The translations under genes and the position numbers were made by a program. From contig JADJRG010000031.1 in assembly GCA_016712315.1 (NCBI GenBank), positions 124,001 to 188,000 on the forward strand: a DNA stretch of 64,000 bases, given 5' to 3'. Shown piece by piece: positions 8,093 to 15,706 of this stretch (position 1 is its first letter; every line of letters starts with the position of its first letter). The notes under the pieces are model-generated. The model made no database searches. It was not told the origin of the DNA and was given only the letters and a program-made list of their open reading frames with translations. This DNA comes from Nannocystis sp. GTDB lineage: Bacteria; Myxococcota_A; Polyangia; Nannocystales; Nannocystaceae.

Positions 8093-8971
8093 CTAGCGGA
8101 TCGGGCCGAGGCCGCGGGCGAGCGGCGGCTTGGCTGGGGCGGCCTGCGCGTCGGGGGCAGGGGCGCTGGCGAGGATCACCCACACCATGTCGAGGCGATC
8201 AAAGCGGACGCTGGGGAGGACGATGAGGCGCTGCTGATCGCCGACCAGCGGCTCGACCGCGATGACCTGGCCGACAGGGTGGCCGCGCGGGAAGATGTCG
8301 TCGGCGCCGCTGGTCTGGATGAGGTCGCCGACCTCGATCGGCTGCTCCGCGGCGAGCACGACGTAGCAGCGATCTTCGCCGCCTCCCTCGAGGATGCCGG
8401 CGCTGCGGGTGCGGGCGACCTCAATGGCGACCTTGGAGCGCGGATCGGTGATGAGCAGGACGTCGGAGCGATCGTCGACGACGCGATCGACGCGGCCGAC
8501 GACGCCGGTGTCGGCGAGCACCGCCATGCCGCTGCGGACGTAGCGATCGCCGCGGTCGAGCACGAGCTTGAGCACGCGGAAGAAGGGCGACTGCTCGACG
8601 CCGGTGACCTCAGCGGCGAGCATGTCCTCGCTGACCTTGTCGCGCATCTGGAGGGAGCGGCGGAGCTCGCGGTTCTCCTCGTCGACGCCCATGAGCTCGC
8701 GGATCCGCAGGCGGAGGAGGCGGTTCTCGGCGGCGAGCTGGGCGTTCTGATCCTGCATGCGCGCCTGCGCGACCCAGCGCTCGAAGAAGGTGCCGACGGC
8801 GGTGGCGGCGTAGGAGAGGCCGGCCTCGAGGGGGGCGCCGATCCGCCTCACGGCTCGATCAAAGGGGCCGAGGGCGCCGGGATCTTGGGTGGCGGCGCGC
8901 AGCAGCAGCACGGGGACGCCGAGGAGGAGGGCGACGAGGAGGATGTCGCGGAGGTTGCGTGCGCCCGCCAT
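8093..8971 (-). CDS. mreC: Rod shape-determining protein MreC
   Basis: Periplasmic scaffold that connects MreB/MreD with PBP2. 292 residues: an N-terminal membrane anchor (~residues 8-26, DILLVALLLGVPVLLLRAA), a coiled coil (~70-115, ending RIRELMGVDEENRELRRSLQ) and the beta-barrel core. The core contains VTGVEQSPFFRVLKLVLDRG, GMAVLADTGVVGRVDRVVDD and SDVLLITDPRSKVAIEVART, the classical MreC signature. A Pro/Ala-rich tail follows. Starts 30 bases downstream of mreB on the same strand. Confidence 0.95.
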   Translation of the reverse strand: MAGARNLRDILLVALLLGVPVLLLRAATQDPGALGPFDRAVRRIGAPLEAGLSYAATAVGTFFERWVAQARMQDQNAQLAAENRLLRLRIRELMGVDEENRELRRSLQMRDKVSEDMLAAEVTGVEQSPFFRVLKLVLDRGDRYVRSGMAVLADTGVVGRVDRVVDDRSDVLLITDPRSKVAIEVARTRSAGILEGGGEDRCYVVLAAEQPIEVGDLIQTSGADDIFPRGHPVGQVIAVEPLVGDQQRLIVLPSVRFDRLDMVWVILASAPAPDAQAAPAKPPLARGLGPIR

Positions 8972-9001
8972 CGCGTTCTTCTCACCGATCCGCGCGGCCG
9001 C

Positions 9002-10033
9002 TCAGGTGAGGGCGACCTCGCGCAAGAGATCGAGCTCGTCGAGGGCGGCGCCGGTGCCCAAGACGACCGCGAACTCGGGCTCGTCGCAGAGAAAGACGGG
9101 CAGGCCGGTCTCGTCAGAGATGAGCACGTCGAGGTTGCGGAGCTTGGCGCCGCCGCCGGTGAGCACGATGCCCTTGTCGACGATGTCGGCGCAGAGCTCG
9201 GGGGGCGCCTGCTCGAGGACGGCGCGCACGGCGTCGACGATCTGGGAGACCGGCTCGGAGAGGGCCTCGCGGATCTCGTCGGAGTCGATGACGACGGTCT
9301 TGGGGATCCCGCCGAGCAGGTCGCGACCCTTGACCTCCATGGTCATGCGGACCTTGGGGGCGACGGCGGAGCCGATCTGGATCTTGACGTTCTCGGCGGT
9401 GCGCTCGCCGATCAAGAGGTTGTACTTGCGCTTGATGTGGTGGACGATCGCCTCGTCGAGCTTGTCGCCGCCGACCCGCAAGGACTTGCAGGCGACGATG
9501 CCGGCGAGCGAGATGACGGCGACCTCGCAGGTGCCGCCGCCGATGTCGACGACCATGTTGCCGCCTGGCTCGGTGACAGGCAGGCCGGCGCCGATCGCCG
9601 CGGCCATCGGCTCTTCGATCAGGTAGACCTCGCGGGCGCCGGCGGCGAGGGCCGAGTCGCGGACGGCGCGCTTCTCCACCTCAGTGATGCCAGAGGGCAC
9701 GCAGACGATGATCCGCGGCTTGACGAGGGTCTGGCGGTTGTGGGCGCGGTTGATGAAGTGCCGCATCATCGCCTCGGTGATCTCGAAGTCGGCGATGACG
9801 CCGTCCTTGAGCGGGCGGATCGCGACGATGTTGCCGGGGGTGCGGCCGAGCATCTCCTTGGCCTCCTTGCCGACGGCGACGACCCGCTTCTGGGAGCCCT
9901 TGATCTGGACGGCGACGACGCTGGGCTCGTGGGCGACGATCCCCTTGCCCTTGACGTAGACCAAGGTGGTGGCGGTCCCGAGATCGATCGCGAGATCGTT
10001 CGAGAAGAGGCCGTATACCCAGTCGAAGAGCAT
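9002..10033 (-). CDS. mreB: Rod shape-determining actin homologue MreB
   Basis: Bacterial actin that organises the elongation machinery on the inner membrane. 343 residues, the normal length. The N-terminal amphipathic segment MLFDWVYGLFSND precedes phosphate-1 loop DLGTATTLVYVKGKG; phosphate-2 loop DIGGGTCEVAVISLAGIV has Cys where Thr or Ser is usual; adenosine motif LTGGGAKLRNLDVLI is present, as is GIVAHEPSVVAV. It is the promoter-proximal gene of mreB-mreC-mreD-mrdA-rodA. The 280-base region upstream separates it from the divergent PpiD-like gene and probably holds both promoters, although no consensus boxes stand out. Confidence 0.98.
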   Translation of the reverse strand: MLFDWVYGLFSNDLAIDLGTATTLVYVKGKGIVAHEPSVVAVQIKGSQKRVVAVGKEAKEMLGRTPGNIVAIRPLKDGVIADFEITEAMMRHFINRAHNRQTLVKPRIIVCVPSGITEVEKRAVRDSALAAGAREVYLIEEPMAAAIGAGLPVTEPGGNMVVDIGGGTCEVAVISLAGIVACKSLRVGGDKLDEAIVHHIKRKYNLLIGERTAENVKIQIGSAVAPKVRMTMEVKGRDLLGGIPKTVVIDSDEIREALSEPVSQIVDAVRAVLEQAPPELCADIVDKGIVLTGGGAKLRNLDVLISDETGLPVFLCDEPEFAVVLGTGAALDELDLLREVALT

Positions 10034-10313
10034 AAAAAAGGGATCGGGGGGGCCGGCAGGGGCCGGTGAGCGGGCTAAGGCTAGCGCAGGATCGCCAGCG
10101 GCGGGGGTTTTCCACGAGATCGCAGGCTAGGGGGCTCAACGGGGGTTCTGGGCGGTAATTCAGGGCTCTGTGAGCTTTGTGAGGGTCCGCGCGGCGGCCG
10201 CGCCAGCGCCCGGCTGACGCGCGGCGATCGCCGAGGATTCCCGCGGCGTTCGGCGAGCTCGCGGCGAGCCACGCCTTACAAAGCGAGGCGACGCGCGCTA
10301 CCTTCCCCCGGCC

Positions 10314-12059
10314 ATGATTCAGTCGTTCCGCGAGAAGGCGAGGGGTTTGGTCGTTTGGGTCATCCTGGGGGTGCTCGCGCTCGCCTTCGGGCTGTCTTTC
10401 GGCCTGCCGAGCGACGCGATCGTCCTCGGGGTCGAGCCGCTGGTGAAGGTGCACGGCTCGTCTGTCCGCGATGAGGACTTCCAATACCAGTACGCCGCGA
10501 TCTCCCAGGTGGTGATGCCGCGCACGGACATGGACCCGCAGTTCCAGGCGATGATCGGGTTCAAAGAAGAGGTGCTGGAGGCGGTGATCGAGCGGCTGGT
10601 GCTGGTCGAGGCGGCGGAGGCGGCGGGGCTGCGGGTGACCGCGAAGGAGTCGGAGGACCTCGCGCTGGCGGGCCAGATGATCGTGCTCGGTGAGACGATC
10701 GACCTGCTGCGGGGCGAGCGGTTCAACTACACGTGGTTCAAGAACCGCCTGCTGCCGGCGTTCCAGACGACCGAGCCGAAGTTCTTGGAGATCCAGCGGC
10801 AAGAGCTGCTGGCGCGGACGCTGCGCGACGTGATGACGGCGAGCACGGTGATCCCGGAGGGGGAGCTGCGAGCGGCGTATGACAAGCGCTCGAACCAGAT
10901 CTCGCTCCGCTACGTCCGCTTCGAAGGGGCCCGCTACGCCGACCTGGTGGACGTGAGCGAGGAGCAGATCGACAGCTATGTGGCCGAGCACAGGGCGGCG
11001 CTGGTCCAGCAATTCGAGGGGCAAGGGATCCGCTTCTCGAAGCTGCCGCGGCAGGTGCGGCTGCGCCTGGTGCAGGTGGCGCGCCCGCGCGAGGACGTGG
11101 CCGCGCAGGCGGCTCGGGCGAAGATCGAGGCGGCGGCGGCTCGGGTGAGCGGCGGCGAGGATCTGCGGGCGATCGCGCGGGAGCTCTCCGAGGAGCCGTC
11201 GAGCGCGCGCCGCGGCGGCGACTACGGCTGGGTGAGCGTCGAAGGCACCGGATCCGGGCTGGAGCTGGTGGTCGACGACGCCGCGCGTGGGCTCGCTCCG
11301 GGGACGTTGTCGCCGGTGATCGAGGGCGAAGAGGGGTTCTATTTGGTGCGTGTCGACGGGGTGCGCGAGGGCGACGTGGCTGAGGCCGACGCGCTGCGCG
11401 AGCTGGCCGAGGAGGCGCTGCGGGGCGAACGCGGGCGCGATCTGGCGCGCCAGGCGGCGAGCGAGGCGCTCGAGGCGATCAAGGGCGGCAAGCGGATGAA
11501 TGAGCTGTTTCAGGGCGACGCGATGGGCTTCGATCGCCCGGGGATCGAGGCGCTCGGGCTCGAGGCGGCGGCTCCGAAGGGCTCCGACCGGCCGACGCTG
11601 CGGGTGACGGGGCTGTTCCCGAAGGAGCAGCCGATCCCGGGGCTGGGGCCGCAGCCTGAGCTGGTCGCCGCGGCGTGGGCGGCGGACCCCAAGGCGGAGG
11701 CGCTCGAGGGGCTGTTCACGGTGGGTGAGGACGTGGTCCTGGCGGGGATCGACTACAAGGAGTCGGGCAGCGAGGAGGGCTATCAGGCCGCCCGCGCGGA
11801 GCTGTTCCGCGAGCTGCGGGAGAGCAAGGCGGCGAAGGTCTCGGCGTACTTCGCCCATCGCCTGTGCCTCGAGGCGAAGGGGCGGGGGGCGATCTCCGGG
11901 GCCGACGCGAAGCTGAAGCGGCTGATGACCTACGATACGCCGGCGGGCTCCAATGAGCCGGGTGCGCCGCAGATGCGGCCTTATGCGATCTGCGATCGTG
12001 TGGGTAACCGGGGCGGGATGCTGCGCCTCGGCGCCTTCGCGAACCCCGGACGCGGGTAG
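10314..12059 (+). CDS. PpiD/SurA-like membrane-anchored peptidyl-prolyl isomerase chaperone
   Basis: Periplasmic folding factor for exported proteins. 581 residues: a short cytoplasmic N-terminus, one membrane helix (~residues 11-30, LVVWVILGVLALAFGLSFGL), a SurA_N-like helical chaperone region that begins VKVHGSSVRDEDFQYQY, one parvulin domain (~240-345) with VRLRLVQVARPRED, RAIARELSEEPSSARRGGDYG and PVIEGEEGFYLVRVDGVREG, and a long helical C-terminus. The layout (anchor, N-domain, parvulin, C-domain) matches PpiD rather than soluble SurA; a separate SurA-like gene lies at 34928. The first residues MIQSFREKARG also match the PpiD N-terminus pattern. Divergent from mreB. Confidence 0.82.
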   Translation: MIQSFREKARGLVVWVILGVLALAFGLSFGLPSDAIVLGVEPLVKVHGSSVRDEDFQYQYAAISQVVMPRTDMDPQFQAMIGFKEEVLEAVIERLVLVEAAEAAGLRVTAKESEDLALAGQMIVLGETIDLLRGERFNYTWFKNRLLPAFQTTEPKFLEIQRQELLARTLRDVMTASTVIPEGELRAAYDKRSNQISLRYVRFEGARYADLVDVSEEQIDSYVAEHRAALVQQFEGQGIRFSKLPRQVRLRLVQVARPREDVAAQAARAKIEAAAARVSGGEDLRAIARELSEEPSSARRGGDYGWVSVEGTGSGLELVVDDAARGLAPGTLSPVIEGEEGFYLVRVDGVREGDVAEADALRELAEEALRGERGRDLARQAASEALEAIKGGKRMNELFQGDAMGFDRPGIEALGLEAAAPKGSDRPTLRVTGLFPKEQPIPGLGPQPELVAAAWAADPKAEALEGLFTVGEDVVLAGIDYKESGSEEGYQAARAELFRELRESKAAKVSAYFAHRLCLEAKGRGAISGADAKLKRLMTYDTPAGSNEPGAPQMRPYAICDRVGNRGGMLRLGAFANPGRG

Positions 12060-12134
12060 CCTGGCGCGACCGTGGCGGTGTGGCGCGGCCCTTGTAGGGC
12101 TGTGTGGGGTAAGTGCGCGATTATGAGCGCAGTG

Positions 12135-12172
12135 AGTGAAAATTTGTTGTTCAAGCAAACGAATATTTCACT
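12135..12172. promoter_or_regulatory. AT-rich imperfect inverted repeat upstream of the Fis-like gene (possible operator/promoter)
   Basis: Arms AGTGAAA (12135-12141) and TTTCACT (12166-12172) are exact inverted repeats around a 24-base AT-rich centre that continues the symmetry imperfectly (TTTGTT against AAACGA). The patch stands out because the surrounding DNA is extremely GC-rich. It ends 32 bases before the ATG of a small helix-turn-helix protein, the normal place for a promoter or an autoregulatory operator. No clear -10/-35 pair was assigned. Confidence 0.4.
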
Positions 12173-12204
12173 TCGCAAAGCCTTGCACTACACTCGCCGC
12201 CGCC

Positions 12205-12396
12205 ATGAAAATCCAACTCGAGAGCCTGAATCTCCACGCCGCTGAGCGCCTCCTCTGCGAGCAAGCGCTGCTGAAGAGCGGCAGCATCGTCGAGGCCGCG
12301 AAGGTGCTGGGGATCACCCGCCACGCCCTGAAGCGCAGGATCATCAAGCACCGGATCGAGTGGCCGCGGCCGGGGAGCACCGACAGCGGCGAGTAG
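12205..12396 (+). CDS. Small Fis-type helix-turn-helix protein
   Basis: 63-residue protein from ATG 12205. Residues ~19-48 read EQALLKSGSIVEAAKVLGIT followed by RHALKRRIIKHRI, the Fis/NtrC C-terminal HTH pattern (a helix ending in the family A-A-x-x-L-G-I turn, then the recognition helix). It has no other domain, so it would be a stand-alone DNA-binding module, either a nucleoid-like factor or a regulator remnant of an enhancer-binding protein. The frame is open further upstream (from 12136), but that part is AT-rich, includes the inverted repeat, and does not look coding. Ends four bases from the convergent hydrolase gene. Confidence 0.7.
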   Translation: MKIQLESLNLHAAERLLCEQALLKSGSIVEAAKVLGITRHALKRRIIKHRIEWPRPGSTDSGE

Positions 12397-12400
12397 CTGG

Positions 12401-13258
12401 CTAGCTGGTGAGCGCGCGGGCGAAGGCCGTGATCCGCTCGGCGAGCTGGCGCGGGCGGTCGAGATAGGGACAGTGGCCAAAATCGGCGGGCTCTTCGATC
12501 GCGGCGAGGTGGGCGGGTAGATGGCGGCGGAAGAAGTCGAGGCCGGCGTTCGGTAAGAGGCGCTCGCCTCTGCCCCAGAGCAGGAGGGTGGGCGCTTGGA
12601 TCGCTGCGAGCTCGTCCGCGCTGAGGAATTCTTGCCGCTGGAGGGACTCCAGGAGGCCACGAACGGTCGGATCGGCGAAGTGGCGCAGGAGATCCGGGGA
12701 GAGCAAGGGCGCGAACCACGGGGCCCGGTTGTAGAGGCGACCGAGGAGATCGCTGGCCTCGCGTAGGGTACCGACCGTGAAGGAGCGGACGACGGCGCTT
12801 AACTCGTCGGGATCCATTGGCGCTCCGGCAGGTGAGGAGAGGATCAGGCCGCGCACGCGCTGGGGGGCGGCGGCGGCGTAGCGCAGGGCCATAGCGCCGC
12901 CGAGCGAGTTGCCGAAGAGAATCGCCGGCTCGTCGAGGTGGTGATCGAGGAGCTCGGTGACCGCGGCGAAGGCGTCGTCGATGGAGAGGCCGCTGCGGAC
13001 CGCGCGCGAGAAGCCGTGGCCGGGGGCCTCGGGGGCGAGCAGGCGGCTGGTGTGCGGGCTCAGGCGCGCGAGCACGGGGGCGTACGAGGTCGCGCTGGCG
13101 CCGAAGCCGTGGAGGATGACGATCGGCGGGAGCGCGCCGCCAGCGCGAGACTCGTAGTAATGGAGGCGACCGACGGAGCTGGCGAAGTGGCCGCTCAATA
13201 CGCCGCGGCGGTGGAGGCTGCGGCGGGCGAGCCGCTCGGCGACGAGCATCAGATACAT
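12401..13258 (-). CDS. Alpha/beta hydrolase
   Basis: 285 residues with the alpha/beta-hydrolase fold: oxyanion motif ILHGFGASATSY (~49-60), strand LLAPEAPGHGFSRA, nucleophile elbow GNSLGG with Ser118, and catalytic His262 in ADFGHCPYLDRP. The usual acid after strand 6 would fall in LLLWGRGERLLP, where the common G-x-x-D appears as G-R-G-E, so the acid may be Glu or sit elsewhere. Substrate unknown; closest in feel to small-ester or C-C hydrolases such as MhpC-like enzymes. ATG 13258 is the only reasonable start. It lies 12 bases downstream of the small lipoprotein gene on the same strand. Confidence 0.82.
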   Translation of the reverse strand: MYLMLVAERLARRSLHRRGVLSGHFASSVGRLHYYESRAGGALPPIVILHGFGASATSYAPVLARLSPHTSRLLAPEAPGHGFSRAVRSGLSIDDAFAAVTELLDHHLDEPAILFGNSLGGAMALRYAAAAPQRVRGLILSSPAGAPMDPDELSAVVRSFTVGTLREASDLLGRLYNRAPWFAPLLSPDLLRHFADPTVRGLLESLQRQEFLSADELAAIQAPTLLLWGRGERLLPNAGLDFFRRHLPAHLAAIEEPADFGHCPYLDRPRQLAERITAFARALTS

Positions 13259-13270
13259 GGCGAGCCTCGG

Positions 13271-13672
13271 TCAGTAGGTGGCGCAGGTCCACTCGACGGG
13301 CGGGCAATTGGTGCAGCGCCCGCCCATACAGTTGCCTCCGCATCGCGCGACGATCTCGAGGTCGCTGCGGCGGACGTAGTAGTAGGGGCCGTCGACGGCG
13401 GCGTCACAGTCGACGCCGAGCAGATCGCCGCAGGCGCGCTCGAGGCGGCAGGGCTCGCCAAAACGCTCGCGGACGCGGGCGGCGAGCGCCGGATCGGCAG
13501 CGGCGGCGGCGTCGGGGGCGGCGGCGGCGTCGGGGGTCGTCGGTGGGTCGGCGAAGTTGGCGCCTCGCTCGACGACCGGCGACGGGTCGCCCGGCGGCTC
13601 GGCGGGCGGCGCCGATTGGTTGGTGCAGGCGGCGAGGGCGAGCAGGGCGAGCAGTGGTTTCGCGAGTTGCAT
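13271..13672 (-). CDS. Small Cys-rich predicted lipoprotein
   Basis: 133 residues, function unknown. The signal peptide MQLAKPLLALLALAACTNQ ends in a lipobox-like LAAC with Cys16 as the lipidation site. A low-complexity Pro/Asp/Ala linker (PPTTPDAAAAPDAAAAADP) follows. The C-terminal 65 residues contain eight Cys, including the cluster ARCGGNCMGGRCTNCPP, which suggests disulfide bonds or a metal knuckle after export. The same strand and short spacing to the downstream hydrolase suggest co-transcription, but a functional link is not evident. Confidence 0.72.
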   Translation of the reverse strand: MQLAKPLLALLALAACTNQSAPPAEPPGDPSPVVERGANFADPPTTPDAAAAPDAAAAADPALAARVRERFGEPCRLERACGDLLGVDCDAAVDGPYYYVRRSDLEIVARCGGNCMGGRCTNCPPVEWTCATY

Positions 13673-13738
13673 GAGCTCGCGGACGAGTGTCTACCCGCGC
13701 GTTTGCGCCGACAAGGTCAGAAACCGCCCCTCGGGTGG

Positions 13739-14038
13739 TCAGGGGGAGAGGGCGTCGATGGCCCTGGCGAGGTCGATGTCTCGCTGGCTGAGGCCGCCTG
13801 CGTCGTGGGTGCTGAGGGTGATCTCGACGCGGGAGTAGACGTTGCTCCACTCGGGGTGGTGATCGTGCTTCTCAGCGAGCAGGGCGACGCGGGCCATAAA
13901 ACCCCACGCGGCGCTGAAGTCGGTGAAGCGCAGGTCGCGACGGATGGCGTCGCGATCAGGGAGGTCAGACCAGGCAGGGAGCGTGGCGAGGGCCGCGGCG
14001 CGCGCGTCCGCGGTGAGCTTCTCGGGTGGGGTGCTCAT
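13739..14038 (-). CDS. phhB: Pterin-4a-carbinolamine dehydratase (PCD/DCoH family)
   Basis: 99 residues, the full family length. It dehydrates 4a-hydroxytetrahydropterin to regenerate the cofactor of aromatic amino acid hydroxylases. The signature EKHDHHPEWSNVYSRVEITL with catalytic histidines, followed by STHDAGGLSQRDIDLARAID, is clear; the N-terminal part LRFTDFSAAWGFMARVA matches the conserved F-x-F-x-x-x-x-x-F-M region. No pterin-dependent hydroxylase gene is visible in the window, so the partner is elsewhere or the protein has another role. Confidence 0.93.
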   Translation of the reverse strand: MSTPPEKLTADARAAALATLPAWSDLPDRDAIRRDLRFTDFSAAWGFMARVALLAEKHDHHPEWSNVYSRVEITLSTHDAGGLSQRDIDLARAIDALSP

Positions 14039-14111
14039 GCCCGTAGGAGTAGCCCGGGTCGACGACGCTTGGGAAGCGCCGTGCGTTGGTCGGAGCGCTT
14101 GTGACTCTTTG

Positions 14112-14135
14112 AGATTCTAGAAATTCTGAGAATCT
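14112..14135. other. AT-rich hairpin at the 3' end of the COQ4-like gene
   Basis: Arms AGATTCT (14112-14118) and AGAATCT (14129-14135) form an exact 7-bp stem with a 10-base loop, overlapping the TAA of the minus-strand gene. It lies in an unusually AT-rich patch in this GC-rich genome. On the minus strand no U-run follows the stem, so it is at best a weak terminator or a 3'-end stabilising hairpin. Confidence 0.35.
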
Positions 14136-15583
14136 TAAAAATAGTCAGGATCGCCGGGCTTCGGCAGATCAGGGTCGACGTTGTCGGACTCGACGTAGGC
14201 AGGCGCGCTCGGGACGGGCCGCGAGGGCGCCTTGGCGGGTGGGTCGGAGCGGCGCGGCGCGGGGGCTGGTGGGGGTTCTGCGCGCGGTTGACGAGCTGGC
14301 GGGGTGGGATCAGGGCGCCGTGGGCGGTCGAGGTTGGGACGATCGACGTTGGGTAGATCGAGGGGGGGCAGCGGGGGCGCGAAGATGTCAGCGTCGGCGA
14401 GCTCCTGCGGTGGGCGGAGGTCGCTGACGCGCGGGGCGCCGACGGGCGATACCGGCTCCGACTTGGCCGAAAAGACAGGTCTTGGCGGCGCCGCTGGCGG
14501 CGGGGCGGCGACGGGGGGCGTGAGCCGCGGGGCGGACGGCTCCGGCTCCGGCTCCGGCTGGAGGCTGAAGGTGGGGCGTGCGGGCCGGGGCGGGGGCTCG
14601 GGCGCTGCGTCGAGTTGGAGGCTGAAGGTAGGGCGTGAGGGCCGGGGCGGGGGCTCGGGTTGAGGGGCAGGCTCGGGCTGAGGGGCAGGCTCGGGCTCCG
14701 AGCTGAGCTGGGAGAGCAGGTCGAGGCCGGCCCAGCGCTGGGGTTTAGGCGGCTCCGGCGCGCGCTGACTGAACGCGCTGACCCGGCTTGGCGCGGGCTC
14801 GGTGAGCCCGAAGGCGCTGATCCGGCGGGTTGGCGCGGGCGCGGGCTCTGGCGCTGGCTCTGGCTCGGCGACAGGCGGGCTCGCGGCCGCTGTGACCAGC
14901 TCGGCAAAGTCGAGCTGGGCGATGGCGGAGGTGCGCGGCGGTACACCTGCGATCTCGCGGATGTCCTCGAGCGGCGCCGACCAAAATTCTTCCCACGGGA
15001 CGCCGAGGAAGGAGCGGGCGGCGCGGCCGCGCTCGTTGGCCTCGGCCATCACTTGGAGGGCCTCGCCGAGGCGCTCTGGCGACTCGCGGATGATCTGGAG
15101 CAGGCCTGCGGCGATGATCGTCCCGCTGATCAGGTTGCTGGTCTGGCCGACGATGTAAGCCTGGAGCGCGAGCTCGCCGAGGGTGGTCGCGTCGTAGCCG
15201 GTGACCACGTGCAGGAGCGCGTGGGTCATGCGGACGCGCTCGCGGATGTAGGCGAGCTTGTCGCCGAAGTCCAAGTCCTCCGGCGGCGCGGCGATCTGGA
15301 GGCGATGACGCTTGAGGTAGGCGCCGAAATTGTAGCCGAGGGTCTCCGCGGGCAGATCCAGGAGGACCTCCAACGACTCGGGCGGCGGCATGTAGCGGTT
15401 CTCGTAGAGCTGACCGACGCCGGGCTGGGCGAGCAGGTCGTCGATCTCGCCGCCGAGCTGATCGAGCTGACGTTCGCTGATGTCCCCGAGGACATCTTGC
15501 AGGCGAAACCCCGCGGCCGAACCATGCTGAGTCCGACCGAGGAAGGCGCTGGCGAGCTTGAGCTTCGTGAAGGCGTCGAACAT
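14135..15583 (-). CDS. COQ4-family-like protein with long Pro-rich C-terminal tail
   Basis: 482 residues from ATG 15583. Residues ~50-190 carry the COQ4 pattern: ENRYMPPPESLEVLLDLPAE, TLGYNFGAYLKRH, then H121-A-L-L-H125 with Glu137 eleven residues further on, in HALLHVVTGYDATTLGELAL. COQ4 proteins use an H-D-x-x-H-x11-E metal site and act in ubiquinone biosynthesis; here the Asp is Ala. The remaining ~270 residues are disordered Pro/Ala/Glu/Arg-rich repeats (PEPAPQPEPAPQPEPPPRP), atypical for COQ4. The frame is open to 15670, but MFDAFTKLKLASAFLG is the sensible start. Its role may have departed from quinone synthesis; the family call is from motif recognition. Confidence 0.72.
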   Translation of the reverse strand: MFDAFTKLKLASAFLGRTQHGSAAGFRLQDVLGDISERQLDQLGGEIDDLLAQPGVGQLYENRYMPPPESLEVLLDLPAETLGYNFGAYLKRHRLQIAAPPEDLDFGDKLAYIRERVRMTHALLHVVTGYDATTLGELALQAYIVGQTSNLISGTIIAAGLLQIIRESPERLGEALQVMAEANERGRAARSFLGVPWEEFWSAPLEDIREIAGVPPRTSAIAQLDFAELVTAAASPPVAEPEPAPEPAPAPTRRISAFGLTEPAPSRVSAFSQRAPEPPKPQRWAGLDLLSQLSSEPEPAPQPEPAPQPEPPPRPSRPTFSLQLDAAPEPPPRPARPTFSLQPEPEPEPSAPRLTPPVAAPPPAAPPRPVFSAKSEPVSPVGAPRVSDLRPPQELADADIFAPPLPPLDLPNVDRPNLDRPRRPDPTPPARQPRAEPPPAPAPRRSDPPAKAPSRPVPSAPAYVESDNVDPDLPKPGDPDYF

Positions 15584-15706
15584 CGGGGGCGGAGAGCGGC
15601 GCTCGACCACGCGCCATGGCCAATGGGCATGGTAGCGCACAGGTGGGGGGTTGGGAACCCAGGCGCCCACCCCGCGTAGGGGCGCTGCGGGCGTCTGCGC
15701 GCGCGC

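Noticed and set aside
8279..10069. Long Asp/Glu/Gly/Ala/Leu-rich plus-strand frame opposite mreC and mreB
   Set aside because: Antisense shadow of mreB/mreC; composition typical of high-GC antisense frames and no domain pattern.
10034..10313. 280-base divergent region between mreB and the PpiD-like gene searched for promoters, small RNAs or a small gene
   Set aside because: GC-rich, no consensus boxes, no convincing short ORF and no strong symmetry; only its position implies promoters.
9681..12158. 825-residue minus-strand frame opposite the PpiD-like gene
   Set aside because: Arg/His/Leu/Pro-rich antisense frame caused by GC-rich codon bias; the plus-strand protein has clear domains.
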